Shown here: piece after piece, positions 24,851 to 35,034 of the stretch
Numbering within the stretch: the stretch's first letter is position 1
How the letters are laid out: every line of letters starts with the position of its first letter
Assembly: GCA_002457675.1 (NCBI GenBank)
Contig: NTKK01000005.1
Location: 1-64,000 of the forward strand
Source of the DNA: Bacteroidetes bacterium MED-G17
GTDB taxonomy: Bacteria; Bacteroidota; Bacteroidia; NS11-12g; UBA9320
Length of the DNA stretch: 64,000 nt
Direction: 5' to 3'
Notes under the pieces: generated by a model
What the model was told of the DNA's origin: nothing
Seen by the model: only the letters and a program-made list of their open reading frames with translations
Database searches by the model: none
Translations under genes and position numbers: made by a program

Positions 24851-27121
24851 ATGGTTTCCTATCTTTCCCAATTAAATCAAGCTCAATGTGACGCTGTCAT
24901 AAATACTGAAGGGCCTTCTCTTATTATTGCTGGAGCAGGTTCGGGAAAAACAAGGGTATTAACTTACCGTATTGCACACTTAATCGAAAAAGGAATTGAC
25001 CCATTTCAAATTCTGGCACTAACCTTTACCAACAAGGCTGCAAGGGAAATGAGAGGACGAATAGAAAAAGTTGTGGGCACAGAAGCTAGAAATTTGTGGA
25101 TGGGGACATTTCACTCTGTATTTGCAAGAATTTTAAGAATTGAATCAGAAAAAATAGGCTATCCTAGAAACTTTACCATCTATGATGCAGATGACACAAA
25201 AAGTTTACTAAAATCCATCATCAAAGAAATGGGTTTAAATGATAAAGTCTATAAACCAAACATGGTGTATGGGAGAATCTCAAACGCTAAAAACAACCTT
25301 ATTTCCGCAGAATCCTATTTCCAAAGAGATGACCTTATCAGTGCAGATGCAGAAAGCGCAAAACCAAAAATTGTAGAAATCTATAAAACTTATGCTGATA
25401 GGTGCTTCAAATCCAGTGCAATGGATTTCGATGATCTTTTACTCAAAACCCATTTCTTGTTCAAAAATCATTTAGATGTTTTGAATAAATACCAACATAG
25501 GTTTTTGTACACTCTTGTTGATGAGTATCAAGACACCAATCACTGCCAATACATGATAGTGAAAAAACTAGCTGCGGTTAATGAGAATATAAGTGTTGTA
25601 GGAGATGATGCCCAGAGCATATATTCTTTTAGAGGTGCTACCATCCAAAATATTTTAAACTTTAAAAATGACTACCCGGATGCCAAAACCTTCAAACTTG
25701 AACAAAACTATAGGAGTACAAAAATTATAGTCGATGCTGCCAACTCCATTATTAAAAAGAATAAAAATCAACTTGATAAAACTGTCTTTACTAATAACGC
25801 AGATGGCGAAAAAATACAATTGATTAGAGCAGTCACGGATAATGAAGAAGGAAGGTTTATCGCTCAGTCCATTTTTGAAGAGAAAATGCAAAATCAATTA
25901 CCAAATCGTCATTTTGCCATTCTTTATAGAACCAACGCTCAATCTAGAAGTGTAGAAGAAGCTCTAAGACGCATGAATATTGCCTATAAAATTTACGGGG
26001 GACTAAGCTTTTATCAACGAAAAGAGATAAAAGACCTAATTGCCTATTTGCGTTTAGTGATCAACCCAAATGATGAAGAGGCAATAAAAAGAATTATCAA
26101 TTACCCTTCTAGAGGTATAGGGAAAACAACTTTGGATAAACTTATTGTTTTGGCTAACCAAAAGGATCAGTCAATATCTGACATTATTACTCAAGCCCAA
26201 AACTTCCACCAATTAAAAAGTCCATTTAAAAAACTGAAAGATTTTCATACAATGATGGAAACTTTCCGAATTATGGCGCATGAAAAGGATGCATATGATA
26301 CCGCCTATTATGTTGCCAAATCTACTGGTCTGCTAAAAAATCTTAGAGAAGATAAAACGATTGAAGGAGTAAGTCGATTTGAAAATATTGAAGAATTACT
26401 AAATGGGATCAAAGAATTCGTGGAAGACGATACAAGCGAAAAAGAAAAAACTTTGGCAAATTATCTGCAAGAAATTGCCTTATTAACTACCCTTGACCAA
26501 GCAGACGAAAATGAAGATCACGTTACGCTAATGACTATTCATATGAGTAAAGGGCTAGAATTCCCTTATGTATATTTATCAGGTTTAGAAGAAAATCTTT
26601 TCCCTTCAGCACTTTCAATTGATAGCCGAGAAGAATTGGAAGAAGAAAGAAGATTGTTCTATGTTGCCGTTACGCGCGCCATGAAAAAACTAACTTTTAG
26701 TTTTGCCACTTCCAGATTTAAATATGGTAATTTATTGCCTACAGAACCTAGTAGATTTATCAACGATATAGAACCAAAATACTATAATATGGATAGGAAA
26801 ACCCTTGAACAAAAACCACTGCCCATTGGTAAAAATAAAAGTTATGGTCGTTCCACTGGGTTTGCAAAGAAAAATCCACGTCAAACACCCGCCTATGCTA
26901 TTAAAACAAATAGACCTCCAAGTATCCAGAATTTTGTTCCAGAGAATATGGAGAATATCCAGAAAAATAGCAAAATACAGCATGAAAGATTCGGCGTTGG
27001 TGAAGTATTAGAAATAACAGGAGAAGGAAACAACAAAAAAGTTCAAATCAACTTTGAAGAATTTGGAGAAAAGACTTTGGTGCTAAGATTTGCAAAACTG
27101 AGGTATTTTAAACATGATTGA
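24851..27121 (+). CDS. uvrD: UvrD/PcrA-type ATP-dependent DNA helicase
   Basis: 3'-5' superfamily 1A helicase for nucleotide-excision and mismatch repair and for removing proteins from DNA. The roughly 756-residue protein has the Q-motif LNQAQCDAV, Walker A AGAGSGKTRVL near residue 30, TFTNKAAREM, DEYQDTN (Walker B), GDDAQSIYSFRGA, QNYRS, and motifs V/VI in HMSKGLEFPYVYLSG and FYVAVTRAM. The C-terminal tail (HERFGVGEVLEITG) resembles the Tudor-like RNA-polymerase-binding domain of PcrA. It overlaps truB by 8 bases and leads the uvrD-truB-ribF-M23 operon. Confidence 0.95.
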   Translation: MVSYLSQLNQAQCDAVINTEGPSLIIAGAGSGKTRVLTYRIAHLIEKGIDPFQILALTFTNKAAREMRGRIEKVVGTEARNLWMGTFHSVFARILRIESEKIGYPRNFTIYDADDTKSLLKSIIKEMGLNDKVYKPNMVYGRISNAKNNLISAESYFQRDDLISADAESAKPKIVEIYKTYADRCFKSSAMDFDDLLLKTHFLFKNHLDVLNKYQHRFLYTLVDEYQDTNHCQYMIVKKLAAVNENISVVGDDAQSIYSFRGATIQNILNFKNDYPDAKTFKLEQNYRSTKIIVDAANSIIKKNKNQLDKTVFTNNADGEKIQLIRAVTDNEEGRFIAQSIFEEKMQNQLPNRHFAILYRTNAQSRSVEEALRRMNIAYKIYGGLSFYQRKEIKDLIAYLRLVINPNDEEAIKRIINYPSRGIGKTTLDKLIVLANQKDQSISDIITQAQNFHQLKSPFKKLKDFHTMMETFRIMAHEKDAYDTAYYVAKSTGLLKNLREDKTIEGVSRFENIEELLNGIKEFVEDDTSEKEKTLANYLQEIALLTTLDQADENEDHVTLMTIHMSKGLEFPYVYLSGLEENLFPSALSIDSREELEEERRLFYVAVTRAMKKLTFSFATSRFKYGNLLPTEPSRFINDIEPKYYNMDRKTLEQKPLPIGKNKSYGRSTGFAKKNPRQTPAYAIKTNRPPSIQNFVPENMENIQKNSKIQHERFGVGEVLEITGEGNNKKVQINFEEFGEKTLVLRFAKLRYFKHD

Positions 27122-27809
27122 TTTTGCAGAGGGACATACTTTTCTTATTGACAAGCCATTTGGATGGTCATCTTTTCAATTGGTAAAAAAAGTCCGCTAT
27201 CTAACCAAAGTTAAAAAAGTAGGCCATGCTGGCACCTTAGATCCACTTGCAACTGGACTAATGATAATTTGTACGGGTAAAAACACGAAAAAAATCCAAC
27301 AATACCAGGATCAAAACAAAACTTATACGGGCATTATTCGGCTTGGAAGCACAACCCCAAGTTATGATTTAGAAACAGAGATAAACAAGACTTTTCCTAC
27401 TGCACATATCAACACAAAAAAAATATCAGATGCCGTTGGAAAACTCACAGGAAAAATTCTTCAAAATCCACCTGCTTTTTCTGCGATTAAAATCAACGGG
27501 AAGAGAGCTTATTTAAGCGCCCGAAAAGGAAATATTGAACCTCTTCCTGCTAGGGAGGTATTCATTGAAAACTTTGATGTTGAAGATGCACTTTTCCCGG
27601 ATATACAATTTACTATTCGCTGTTCGAAAGGAACTTACATTAGGAGTATTGCAGACACTCTTGGAAAATTACTTGATAGTGGGGCACACCTGGCCAAACT
27701 GTGTAGAACGCATATCGGAATGTATGATTTAAAAGATGCTGAAAGCATCAGAAATTTTGAAAACCGAATCAAAACAAACAAATCTACAACGCCCCAAAAA
27801 GAAAAATGA
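27114..27809 (+). CDS. truB: tRNA pseudouridine(55) synthase
   Basis: Makes pseudouridine 55 in the T-loop of tRNAs. The 231-residue protein has the catalytic motif GHAGTLDPLATGLM near residues 37-50 (Asp nucleophile), NPPAFSAIKINGKRAY near residue 117 and CSKGTYIRSIADTLG near residue 169. Bacteroidota TruB proteins are similarly short because they lack a full PUA domain. It overlaps uvrD by 8 bases and ribF by 4; the truB-ribF order is classical. Confidence 0.96.
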   Translation: MIDFAEGHTFLIDKPFGWSSFQLVKKVRYLTKVKKVGHAGTLDPLATGLMIICTGKNTKKIQQYQDQNKTYTGIIRLGSTTPSYDLETEINKTFPTAHINTKKISDAVGKLTGKILQNPPAFSAIKINGKRAYLSARKGNIEPLPAREVFIENFDVEDALFPDIQFTIRCSKGTYIRSIADTLGKLLDSGAHLAKLCRTHIGMYDLKDAESIRNFENRIKTNKSTTPQKEK

Positions 27810-28738
27810 AAGTATATTATTCCATCCAAGACTTTAACCCAAAAGACCATTATGTTGTTACGCAAGGTACATTTGATGGTGTTCATCTAGGACATCAAAA
27901 AATTTTAAAAAAAATTGTCGAAAAAGCAAAAAACCTTCAGCTTGAATCAATTCTCCTAACTTTCCATCCCCATCCAAGATCAATCATCTTTAATGGAGAA
28001 CAAAATATCAAGATGCTTAATACCATTGAAGAAAAAATAAAACTGATTGAACAAATGGGAATTGATCATTTAGTTATAAGTCCATTCACCAAAGAGTTTT
28101 CAAGAACCTCTGCTTTTAACTTCATTAAAGATATCCTTGTCGAAAAGCTAAAAGTCAAACATTTTGTTATTGGCTACGATCATCGTTTTGGAAAGAATAG
28201 AGAAGGATCCATCGATGACCTAAAAAAACATAGCGAAATTTTTAATTATACATTACATGAAATTGAAGCCAAAGAGGTTCATGAAAGTATAATCAGTTCT
28301 ACTAAGATTAGAATTGCCTTAGAGGAAGGAAAAGTCAACCTTACAAAAAAATTTTTGGGTAAAGCTTATTCAATAAGTGGTAAAGTAATAAAAGGCAAAG
28401 GCCGAGGGAAGCTTCTCAATTTCCCCACAGCCAATATTGAAATTATTCAGAGTGAAAAATTAATCCCCAAACACGGCGTTTATGCTGTTATAGTCAATAG
28501 AAAAAATACACGTTATAAAGCAATGATGAATATTGGTTTCAATCCTACATTTGACCAAAAAGAGAAATCTTTAGAGGTGCACCTGTTCAATTTTAATGAA
28601 AATATTTATGGAGAAACGATACGAATTTACTTTCACGAATATTTGAGAAATGAACAAAAGTTTGAAACCAAAGAAGACCTAAGCCGACAACTTAAGTTAG
28701 ACAAAAAAAATGCAGAAAAAGGGCTTCAAAATGCTTGA
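27806..28738 (+). CDS. ribF: Bifunctional riboflavin kinase / FAD synthetase
   Basis: Phosphorylates riboflavin to FMN and adenylates FMN to FAD. The N-terminal FAD synthetase domain has GTFDGVHLGHQKIL near residues 19-32 and YDHRFGKNREGS near residue 122, and a downstream SSTKIR. The C-terminal flavokinase domain has GRGKLLNFPTANIE near residue 197 and YGETIRIYFHEYLR. Full length at 310 residues. It overlaps truB by 4 bases and the next M23 gene by 29. Confidence 0.96.
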   Translation: MKVYYSIQDFNPKDHYVVTQGTFDGVHLGHQKILKKIVEKAKNLQLESILLTFHPHPRSIIFNGEQNIKMLNTIEEKIKLIEQMGIDHLVISPFTKEFSRTSAFNFIKDILVEKLKVKHFVIGYDHRFGKNREGSIDDLKKHSEIFNYTLHEIEAKEVHESIISSTKIRIALEEGKVNLTKKFLGKAYSISGKVIKGKGRGKLLNFPTANIEIIQSEKLIPKHGVYAVIVNRKNTRYKAMMNIGFNPTFDQKEKSLEVHLFNFNENIYGETIRIYFHEYLRNEQKFETKEDLSRQLKLDKKNAEKGLQNA

Positions 28739-29525
28739 AAAATATTTCCTTGGGGTTGTGCTCTTGCTTTTTAGCAAATTTGGTTTAGCGCAACTTGACA
28801 GCAACCTTGTTCCATGTGCCGATTTATACGACTTAATGTGGGATAGTCTAAACGTAAACAAACCACACGCACTTGTAAAAGATATAAATTTCAATACCAC
28901 ACTTTTACTTTCAGAAGATTCCAGTTGTTCTTTTCAACATCCTATAAGAGGAAAAATAAATTCAACATACGGTTGGAGAAAGTACCGTTTTCATAAAGGG
29001 ATAGATATTGATCTTGTAGTTGGTGATACCATAAAAAATGCCTTTGATGGTTTGGTTAGATACGTAAAATGGGACTACAGAGGATTTGGGCTATACGTTG
29101 TGGTGAGACATTACAACGGGCTAGAAACCATTTACGCTCACCTGAGCAAAGCTTTGGTAAAAAGGAATCAATTTATTAGAGCTGGTGAGTTCATTGGCCT
29201 AGGAGGTAATACTGGACGTTCAACAGGTCCTCATTTACATTTTGAAACCCGATTCCAAGGACAACCATTTGACCCCGAAAAAATAATTAATTTCCAAACC
29301 TTTTCACTACATGCCGATACATTACAAATAACCAAAAGTCTTTTTGACAAACTCTTAAAAGCACAATATGCAAAGGCGTATGGGGTTTATCACACCATTC
29401 GAAGTGGAGATTCCCTTTATGGATTGGCTGTTCGCTATGGTACTTCAGTGAGTAGAATTTGCCGTTTAAATGGTATTTCTAGTAAAACCATATTGCGAAT
29501 TGGGAGGAAATTACGGATAAAATAG
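28710..29525 (+). CDS. M23 peptidase with C-terminal LysM domain
   Basis: Secreted peptidoglycan hydrolase. The 271-residue protein has a signal peptide (YFLGVVLLLFSKFGLAQ), an M23 domain at about residues 70-195 with FHKGIDIDL, YAHLSKALV and GPHLHFETRF, and one LysM at about 225-270 (YHTIRSGDSLYGLAVRYGTS). All M23 zinc motifs are intact. An alternative ATG seven codons downstream (28731) also gives a good signal peptide and a smaller overlap with ribF. Probably last gene of the uvrD operon. Confidence 0.9.
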   Translation: MQKKGFKMLEKYFLGVVLLLFSKFGLAQLDSNLVPCADLYDLMWDSLNVNKPHALVKDINFNTTLLLSEDSSCSFQHPIRGKINSTYGWRKYRFHKGIDIDLVVGDTIKNAFDGLVRYVKWDYRGFGLYVVVRHYNGLETIYAHLSKALVKRNQFIRAGEFIGLGGNTGRSTGPHLHFETRFQGQPFDPEKIINFQTFSLHADTLQITKSLFDKLLKAQYAKAYGVYHTIRSGDSLYGLAVRYGTSVSRICRLNGISSKTILRIGRKLRIK

Positions 29526-29557
29526 AAACAATATTAAACTCCACTTCCAAAATAGTT

Positions 29558-29565
29558 TAAATTCG
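29558..29565 (+). promoter_or_regulatory. Promoter -7 box (TAAATTCG) of the pyrophosphatase gene
   Basis: TAAATTCG fits TAnnTTYG and lies 24 bases before the ATG at 29590 in a 64-base gap. No clear -33 TTTG is present. Confidence 0.45.
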
Positions 29566-29589
29566 CATCCCTAAAATAAAGTTTCCCAA

Positions 29590-31845
29590 ATGAATTTAAT
29601 TTACGTAGCTCCTCTTTTAGGAATTATTGGTCTAGTGTTTATGATAATCAAGTCTATATGGGTTAATAAACAACCTGCTGGAGATGAGAAAATGCAAAAT
29701 ATTGCTGACCATATAGCAAATGGAGCCATGGCTTTTTTGAAGGCCGAGTGGAAAGTCTTATCCATTTTTGCCCTTATCGCAGCCATACTTCTTGGCATTT
29801 CAGGTCAAATTGTAGAACATAGCGAATGGGTAATTGCCATCGCTTTTCTTATAGGTGCGTTTTTCTCTGCTTTCGCTGGCTATATTGGAATGAATATCGC
29901 AACACGAGCCAATGTTCGAACCACTGAAGCTGCAAAAACTAGTTTACCCAAAGCATTGAAAGTTTCGTTCGCTGGGGGATCAGTAATGGGTCTAGGCGTC
30001 GCGGGCTTAGCCATCTTAGGTTTGAGTGCGCTCTTTATCATTTTTTATAACAAATATGTTGGAGATGCTTCAGCAAACGGGCTGGAAATGCAGAAAGCTT
30101 TAGAAATTTTAGCAGGATTCTCCTTAGGGGCAGAATCTATCGCTCTTTTTGCAAGAGTTGGAGGTGGAATTTATACAAAAGCAGCGGATGTAGGAGCTGA
30201 CTTGGTTGGCAAAGTAGAAGCCAATATACCTGAAGATGACCCTAGAAATCCAGCAACTATAGCAGACAATGTAGGAGACAATGTAGGAGATGTCGCAGGA
30301 ATGGGTGCCGACTTGTTTGGCTCATATGTGGCAACCATATTAGCAACGATGGTTTTGGGAAGAGAAGTGATTGCACAGGATAATTACAATGGATTAAGTC
30401 CTATTTTAGTCCCTATGTTAATCGCAGGCGCCGGTTTACTTTTTTCTATTATAGCTACCTATTTTGTAAGAATAAAAAATGAAAATGACAGTGTCCAAAA
30501 CGCCTTAAACATTGGTAACTGGGGATCAATAATTCTTACCGCATTTGCTTCTTTTTTTATTATTACTCAATTAATGCCTGAAAAATTGGTTTTTAATCGT
30601 GCAGGCGAAGAATTTTCATTCAGCAACTTATCTGTTTACTTTAGTGTTGTTACAGGATTGGTTGTTGGAGCGCTGATGAGTTGGATCACAGAGTATTATA
30701 CTTCCATGGGGAAAAAACCAGTTTTATCAATTATCAATCAATCAGGTACAGGTCATGCAACCAATATTATAGGCGGTCTTGCAGTTGGGATGCAATCAAC
30801 TGTTATTCCAATTATTATTCTAGCTGCAGGGATTATGGTATCTTATGAATTTTCTGGATTGTATGGCGTAGCAATAGCAGCTGCAGGTATGATGGCCACC
30901 ACTGCTATGCAACTCGCTATTGATGCGTTTGGACCGATAGCAGACAATGCTGGAGGGATTGCTGAAATGAGTGAACTTCCTGATGAAGTTAGAGAGAGAA
31001 CGGATAATTTAGATGCTGTAGGAAACACTACAGCTGCAACCGGTAAAGGTTTTGCCATTGCTTCAGCTGCATTAACTGCACTTGCACTATTTGCTGCTTA
31101 CGTAGGTCTGGTTGGTATTACCAGCATAGATATTTATAAAGCTGATGTTCTTGCCATGTTGTTTGTTGGAGGTATGATTCCTTTTATTTTCTCTAGTCTA
31201 GCAATTGCATCTGTTGGAAAAGCTGCAATGGAAATGGTAAAGGAAGTTCGGCGTCAGTTTAAAGAAATCCCAGGCATTTTAGAAGGGACTAGTAAACCTG
31301 AATATGAAAAATGTGTTGACATATCAACTCAAGCATCTTTAAGAGAAATGCTATTACCGGGCGCAATTGCTATTTTATCCCCAGCTATTGTAGGTTTCAC
31401 CTTTGGACCAGAAGCATTGGGAGGTTTATTAGCTGGAATAACCGTGTCTGGTGTATTGATGGGTATTTTTCAGAACAACGCAGGCGGAGCATGGGACAAC
31501 GCAAAAAAATCTTTTGAAAAGGGTGTAGAAATTGATGGTGAATCTTTCAAAAAAGGTTCAGAACCTCATAAAGCGGCTGTAACCGGAGATACCGTTGGAG
31601 ATCCGTTCAAAGATACTTCAGGACCATCCATGAATATCTTGATAAAGCTCACTTCTATTGTCGCATTAATCATTGCACCTCACATCTCGACACCAAACTT
31701 TTCTAAATCTGAAAATCACCAAGCCAACGCTTGTTGTATGGAGGATGGGCAACTTACAAAAAATCACGAAATGAATTGCTCAATCTCATCATGCGCAATG
31801 TTCAAAACCGAAGTGAAAAAAATTGACAAGCCTAATCAGCCTTAG
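29590..31845 (+). CDS. hppA: Membrane-bound cation-pumping pyrophosphatase
   Basis: Hydrolyses pyrophosphate to pump protons or sodium across the inner membrane. About 16 membrane helices. Active-site loops are intact: [20 protein letters not shown] near residue 210 with the DDPRN and GDNVGD motifs, [12 protein letters not shown] near residue 445, and the C-terminal GGAWDNAKK and [23 protein letters not shown] has alanine where potassium-independent enzymes carry lysine, so a potassium-dependent type is inferred; sodium versus proton pumping is not decided. The last 45 residues are a polar tail with five cysteines. The L,D-transpeptidase genes follow closely. Confidence 0.95.
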   Translation: MNLIYVAPLLGIIGLVFMIIKSIWVNKQPAGDEKMQNIADHIANGAMAFLKAEWKVLSIFALIAAILLGISGQIVEHSEWVIAIAFLIGAFFSAFAGYIGMNIATRANVRTTEAAKTSLPKALKVSFAGGSVMGLGVAGLAILGLSALFIIFYNKYVGDASANGLEMQKALEILAGFSLGAESIALFARVGGGIYTKAADVGADLVGKVEANIPEDDPRNPATIADNVGDNVGDVAGMGADLFGSYVATILATMVLGREVIAQDNYNGLSPILVPMLIAGAGLLFSIIATYFVRIKNENDSVQNALNIGNWGSIILTAFASFFIITQLMPEKLVFNRAGEEFSFSNLSVYFSVVTGLVVGALMSWITEYYTSMGKKPVLSIINQSGTGHATNIIGGLAVGMQSTVIPIIILAAGIMVSYEFSGLYGVAIAAAGMMATTAMQLAIDAFGPIADNAGGIAEMSELPDEVRERTDNLDAVGNTTAATGKGFAIASAALTALALFAAYVGLVGITSIDIYKADVLAMLFVGGMIPFIFSSLAIASVGKAAMEMVKEVRRQFKEIPGILEGTSKPEYEKCVDISTQASLREMLLPGAIAILSPAIVGFTFGPEALGGLLAGITVSGVLMGIFQNNAGGAWDNAKKSFEKGVEIDGESFKKGSEPHKAAVTGDTVGDPFKDTSGPSMNILIKLTSIVALIIAPHISTPNFSKSENHQANACCMEDGQLTKNHEMNCSISSCAMFKTEVKKIDKPNQP

Positions 31846-31851
31846 CAAGTA

Positions 31852-32586
31852 TTGAGACGTATTGCTTTCATAGGGCTTATCGTTTTCTCTACATTTGGTT
31901 TCAAACAGTCAAAAAACTATGAACTTCTTGTTTCTTCCAAAGGAAGTGAGTTTAAAAATTTGGTCCTAAATTTTTATGATAGTCTCCAAATTGACTCTGC
32001 TGAAATTTCTAAAGAGGCCTTTTATTTCGCGGTAAAAGGCTATTTTCATTTAAACAATATAAACAAACTGAAAAAAACCAGATTCCTATCCATTATAGAT
32101 TATTCTAAGTCATGTAACCATGAAAGGTTTTATACGATTGATATGGAAAACCAAAAACTAGTTTTTTGTGAATTAGTAGCACATGGCCAGAAATCTGGTG
32201 AAGAATTTAGCACTCGATTTTCAAATAGCTATCGATCTCATAAAAGTAGTATTGGGTTTTATTTAACTGGCTCTACATATTATGGTCGACATAACTACTC
32301 TTTAAAATTGTATGGACTTGATAAAGGGTATAATTCAAATGCATTTAGCAGAGGAATAGTTATTCATGGGGCAAAATATGTTAGTCATAATTACATTTCT
32401 TGGAATAAACGTATAGGCAGAAGCTTCGGTTGTCCTGCTGTAAACCAAAAAGTTCATAAGGAGTTAATCAATACAATTCAAGGCGGTTCCTGCCTTTTTG
32501 CCTATTATCCAAATAAATTTTACCTTGAAAATAACCCAATTTTAAATCAAGAAGTGTATCTTCCGAAAGATAAGTTGTTTAATTGA
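31852..32586 (+). CDS. Murein L,D-transpeptidase catalytic-domain family protein (YkuD_2-like)
   Basis: Exported protein of 244 residues with a short N-terminal hydrophobic signal (IAFIGLIVFSTFGF). The conserved block GIVIHGAKYVSHNY near residue 168 and RSFGCPAVNQK near residue 190 gives the His and Cys of a YkuD-type L,D-transpeptidase of the YkuD_2 group. It would cross-link or trim peptidoglycan in the periplasm. It uses TTG, 6 bases after hppA, and is followed at once by a second L,D-transpeptidase gene. Confidence 0.8.
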   Translation: MRRIAFIGLIVFSTFGFKQSKNYELLVSSKGSEFKNLVLNFYDSLQIDSAEISKEAFYFAVKGYFHLNNINKLKKTRFLSIIDYSKSCNHERFYTIDMENQKLVFCELVAHGQKSGEEFSTRFSNSYRSHKSSIGFYLTGSTYYGRHNYSLKLYGLDKGYNSNAFSRGIVIHGAKYVSHNYISWNKRIGRSFGCPAVNQKVHKELINTIQGGSCLFAYYPNKFYLENNPILNQEVYLPKDKLFN

Positions 32587-32601
32587 TCACCAATTATAGT
32601 G

Positions 32602-34425
32602 ATGGAAACATATACAAGTAGAAAAGACTGGAAAGCAAGTGTTCTCTTTCTTTTCTATTGCTTACTGATCTTAGCATGTTCAAAACCTGAGACTGAGAAG
32701 GCGCCCATTGACTTTGAATTAAGTCAGCTATCCAGTGAAATCAAATTGCTTCTTACCAAAGAGATTTCGGATATCACTTATCCAGAAGAATTGAAGCAGT
32801 TCTATAAGTCCCATTCTTATAATTCTATTTGGCATCCGCTCAGAAATGATTCATTAAAAAAATTAGCGCTGATTGAGTTGTTATTCTCAGCAGAATTTGA
32901 TGGCCTGAATCCAACATTCTATCATGCAAATTCCATTAAGCAATCACTTCATAAACTGAGTAATGATTTTGATTCTCTTTACAAACAGCTTGCGCATATT
33001 GAAATTCTTATCTCTGATGGGCTAATAGCTTTACAGCACGATAAAGTATTTGGTAGAATAAACCCTTTACAACTCTTCGGGAGCAATTATATGTTGCCCA
33101 TTGACACACCTAATAACTTTGATATTTACGCTCCACTTGACTATAAATACTTCAAAAAAACTATTGAAAGTCCTTCCAATGAGAATCATATTGAATACCA
33201 AAAACTTAAGCTTGCTCTTTTACGAGAACTAGAGAATAATGAGGAGGATATACAAAATATTGAAGTACAAGCACTCAACACAATTAAATTAAGGCTAAAT
33301 GAGCCTTTCGATCATATTAGTGAATTGACTGCTATTTTGATAAACAAAGGATATTTAGATGTAAAAGATTCTGCACTGTCATCATCAGAAACTTACAACA
33401 GAAAACTATTTAATGCGGTAAAAAATCTTCAAGAAGACTACGGTCTCCATCCTGACGGGGTCTTAGGCTTAAATACTATCTTGGCGTTAAACTTTTCTAA
33501 ACAAGAGAAAATTGCACAGATACAAGCCAATATGGAGAGATGCAGGTGGTTTAAACTACAATCTATAAAAACTCCTTTTGTATACGTTAACCTGCCAGAA
33601 TACAAACTATATCTGCACTATTTAGACAGTATAAGGTCTCAAAAAATTTGTATTGGAAAGAAAAAGCCTAAAAACTATAACGAAAAACTCTCAAAATTTT
33701 TGGAAACAAAAAAATGGTACCACAAACCTGTCAATTTCGAAACACCACAAATTCACTCAAAAATTAGGTACATGGTAGTAAACCCCAAGTGGGGTGTACC
33801 AAAGAGTATTGTCATGAGAGAAATGTGGCATCTCATGAAAAAAGATTCCTGCTATCTATCAGACCATCACTACGAGGTCTATCAAAACAACAAACTAATA
33901 GACGGTGATACGATAAATTGGGACCTCTACAAGGCAGATAAACAACCCTTTCACATCAAACAAAAGGCTGGTGAATTCAATGCACTTGGAAGAATAAAAT
34001 TTATATTCCCTAACCCATTTAGCATCTATCTTCATGACACCCCGCAAAAATCGAAATTTGAAAACGCCCAAAGATCTGTTAGCCACGGATGCGTGAGGGT
34101 AGAAAAGCCAATCGAAATAGGTGAATTTTTAATTCGACAAAACAAAAAGATAAGTCGCGATGAATTTAGAATGATGATGGGGCAAAAACCATTAGATCAG
34201 GAATTAGAGAAGCAATGGGAAACGGATACCTTACTCTATGACCAAATTGAAGACAGCACCAAAATTATTTTTTTAGATGACCCAATTTGCATTTTCTTTG
34301 ATTACAGAACAATTTCATTTAGTGAGGACGATAAAATTCAATACTTTTTTGATATCTATGGGCAGGATAAGCTAATTATTGATGAGTTGTGTCGCAAACA
34401 ATCAAGAAACACCCTTGTTGAGTAA
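32602..34425 (+). CDS. L,D-transpeptidase, YcbB/LdtD-like lipoprotein
   Basis: About 607 residues, the usual size of YcbB-type enzymes that form 3-3 peptidoglycan cross-links. The N-terminus is a lipoprotein signal (VLFLFYCLLILACSK). A peptidoglycan-binding-like helical region lies near residues 260-300 (LQEDYGLHPDGVLGLNT). The catalytic YkuD domain has YLHDTPQKSKFE and SVSHGCVRVEKP near residue 494 with the nucleophilic cysteine. The C-terminal IQYFFDIYGQD is typical of the group. The annotated GTG precedes an ATG at 32602; I prefer the ATG. Confidence 0.88.
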   Translation: METYTSRKDWKASVLFLFYCLLILACSKPETEKAPIDFELSQLSSEIKLLLTKEISDITYPEELKQFYKSHSYNSIWHPLRNDSLKKLALIELLFSAEFDGLNPTFYHANSIKQSLHKLSNDFDSLYKQLAHIEILISDGLIALQHDKVFGRINPLQLFGSNYMLPIDTPNNFDIYAPLDYKYFKKTIESPSNENHIEYQKLKLALLRELENNEEDIQNIEVQALNTIKLRLNEPFDHISELTAILINKGYLDVKDSALSSSETYNRKLFNAVKNLQEDYGLHPDGVLGLNTILALNFSKQEKIAQIQANMERCRWFKLQSIKTPFVYVNLPEYKLYLHYLDSIRSQKICIGKKKPKNYNEKLSKFLETKKWYHKPVNFETPQIHSKIRYMVVNPKWGVPKSIVMREMWHLMKKDSCYLSDHHYEVYQNNKLIDGDTINWDLYKADKQPFHIKQKAGEFNALGRIKFIFPNPFSIYLHDTPQKSKFENAQRSVSHGCVRVEKPIEIGEFLIRQNKKISRDEFRMMMGQKPLDQELEKQWETDTLLYDQIEDSTKIIFLDDPICIFFDYRTISFSEDDKIQYFFDIYGQDKLIIDELCRKQSRNTLVE

Positions 34426-34449
34426 TGGATATTGTGAAAAATATACATT

Positions 34450-35034
34450 TTGAATAATTTGATAGAAAATATTGATTATGCCATATTCTCTTTTGTCAAT
34501 CAAGGTCTAAGCAACCCCATTTTTGATTCCCTACTACCAATAATTCGAAATAAGTGGATATGGCTCCCATTATACCTTTTCCTAATTGTATTTTTCATTT
34601 ATAAATATCAGCTAAAATCAATTTACGTTATTTTAGGTGCAATAATTACGGTGGCATTAGCAGACTTTTTCAGCTCAGGTATTATTAAACCATGGGTTCA
34701 AAGACCTCGACCGTGTAATACAGCTATTATCCAAGAAAGTATGTATTTACTAATTGATTGTCGCAACAGTTTTAGTTTCATTTCTAGTCATGCTTGTAAT
34801 CATTTTTCCCTGGCGATTTTTTTTTCATCTATGATAAAAAATAGAACCAATAGTAAACCCCTTACTAGTTTATTTTTGTTTTGGGCAAGTGCTATAGGGG
34901 TTTCCCAAATTTATGTGGGAGCCCATTTTCCTATAGATATTCTAGTTGGAGCAATTTTTGGTGGTTTCATTGGTTGGATTGTGGTAAAATTGTGCCGATT
35001 TATTCTCTGCGAGAGAATGGACCATAAGATTTGA
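34450..35034 (+). CDS. PAP2-family membrane phosphatase
   Basis: A 194-residue protein with about five membrane helices and the three lipid-phosphatase motifs: KPWVQRPRP near residue 77, SSHACNH near residue 111 (catalytic His) and SQIYVGAHFPIDILVG near residue 152. Substrates could be undecaprenyl pyrophosphate or phosphatidylglycerol phosphate. The start is a TTG; a second in-frame TTG at 34459 may be the real start because a TACATTTTG element (34444-34452) overlaps the first. The stop overlaps the next start by 4 bases (TTGA). Confidence 0.87.
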   Translation: MNNLIENIDYAIFSFVNQGLSNPIFDSLLPIIRNKWIWLPLYLFLIVFFIYKYQLKSIYVILGAIITVALADFFSSGIIKPWVQRPRPCNTAIIQESMYLLIDCRNSFSFISSHACNHFSLAIFFSSMIKNRTNSKPLTSLFLFWASAIGVSQIYVGAHFPIDILVGAIFGGFIGWIVVKLCRFILCERMDHKI

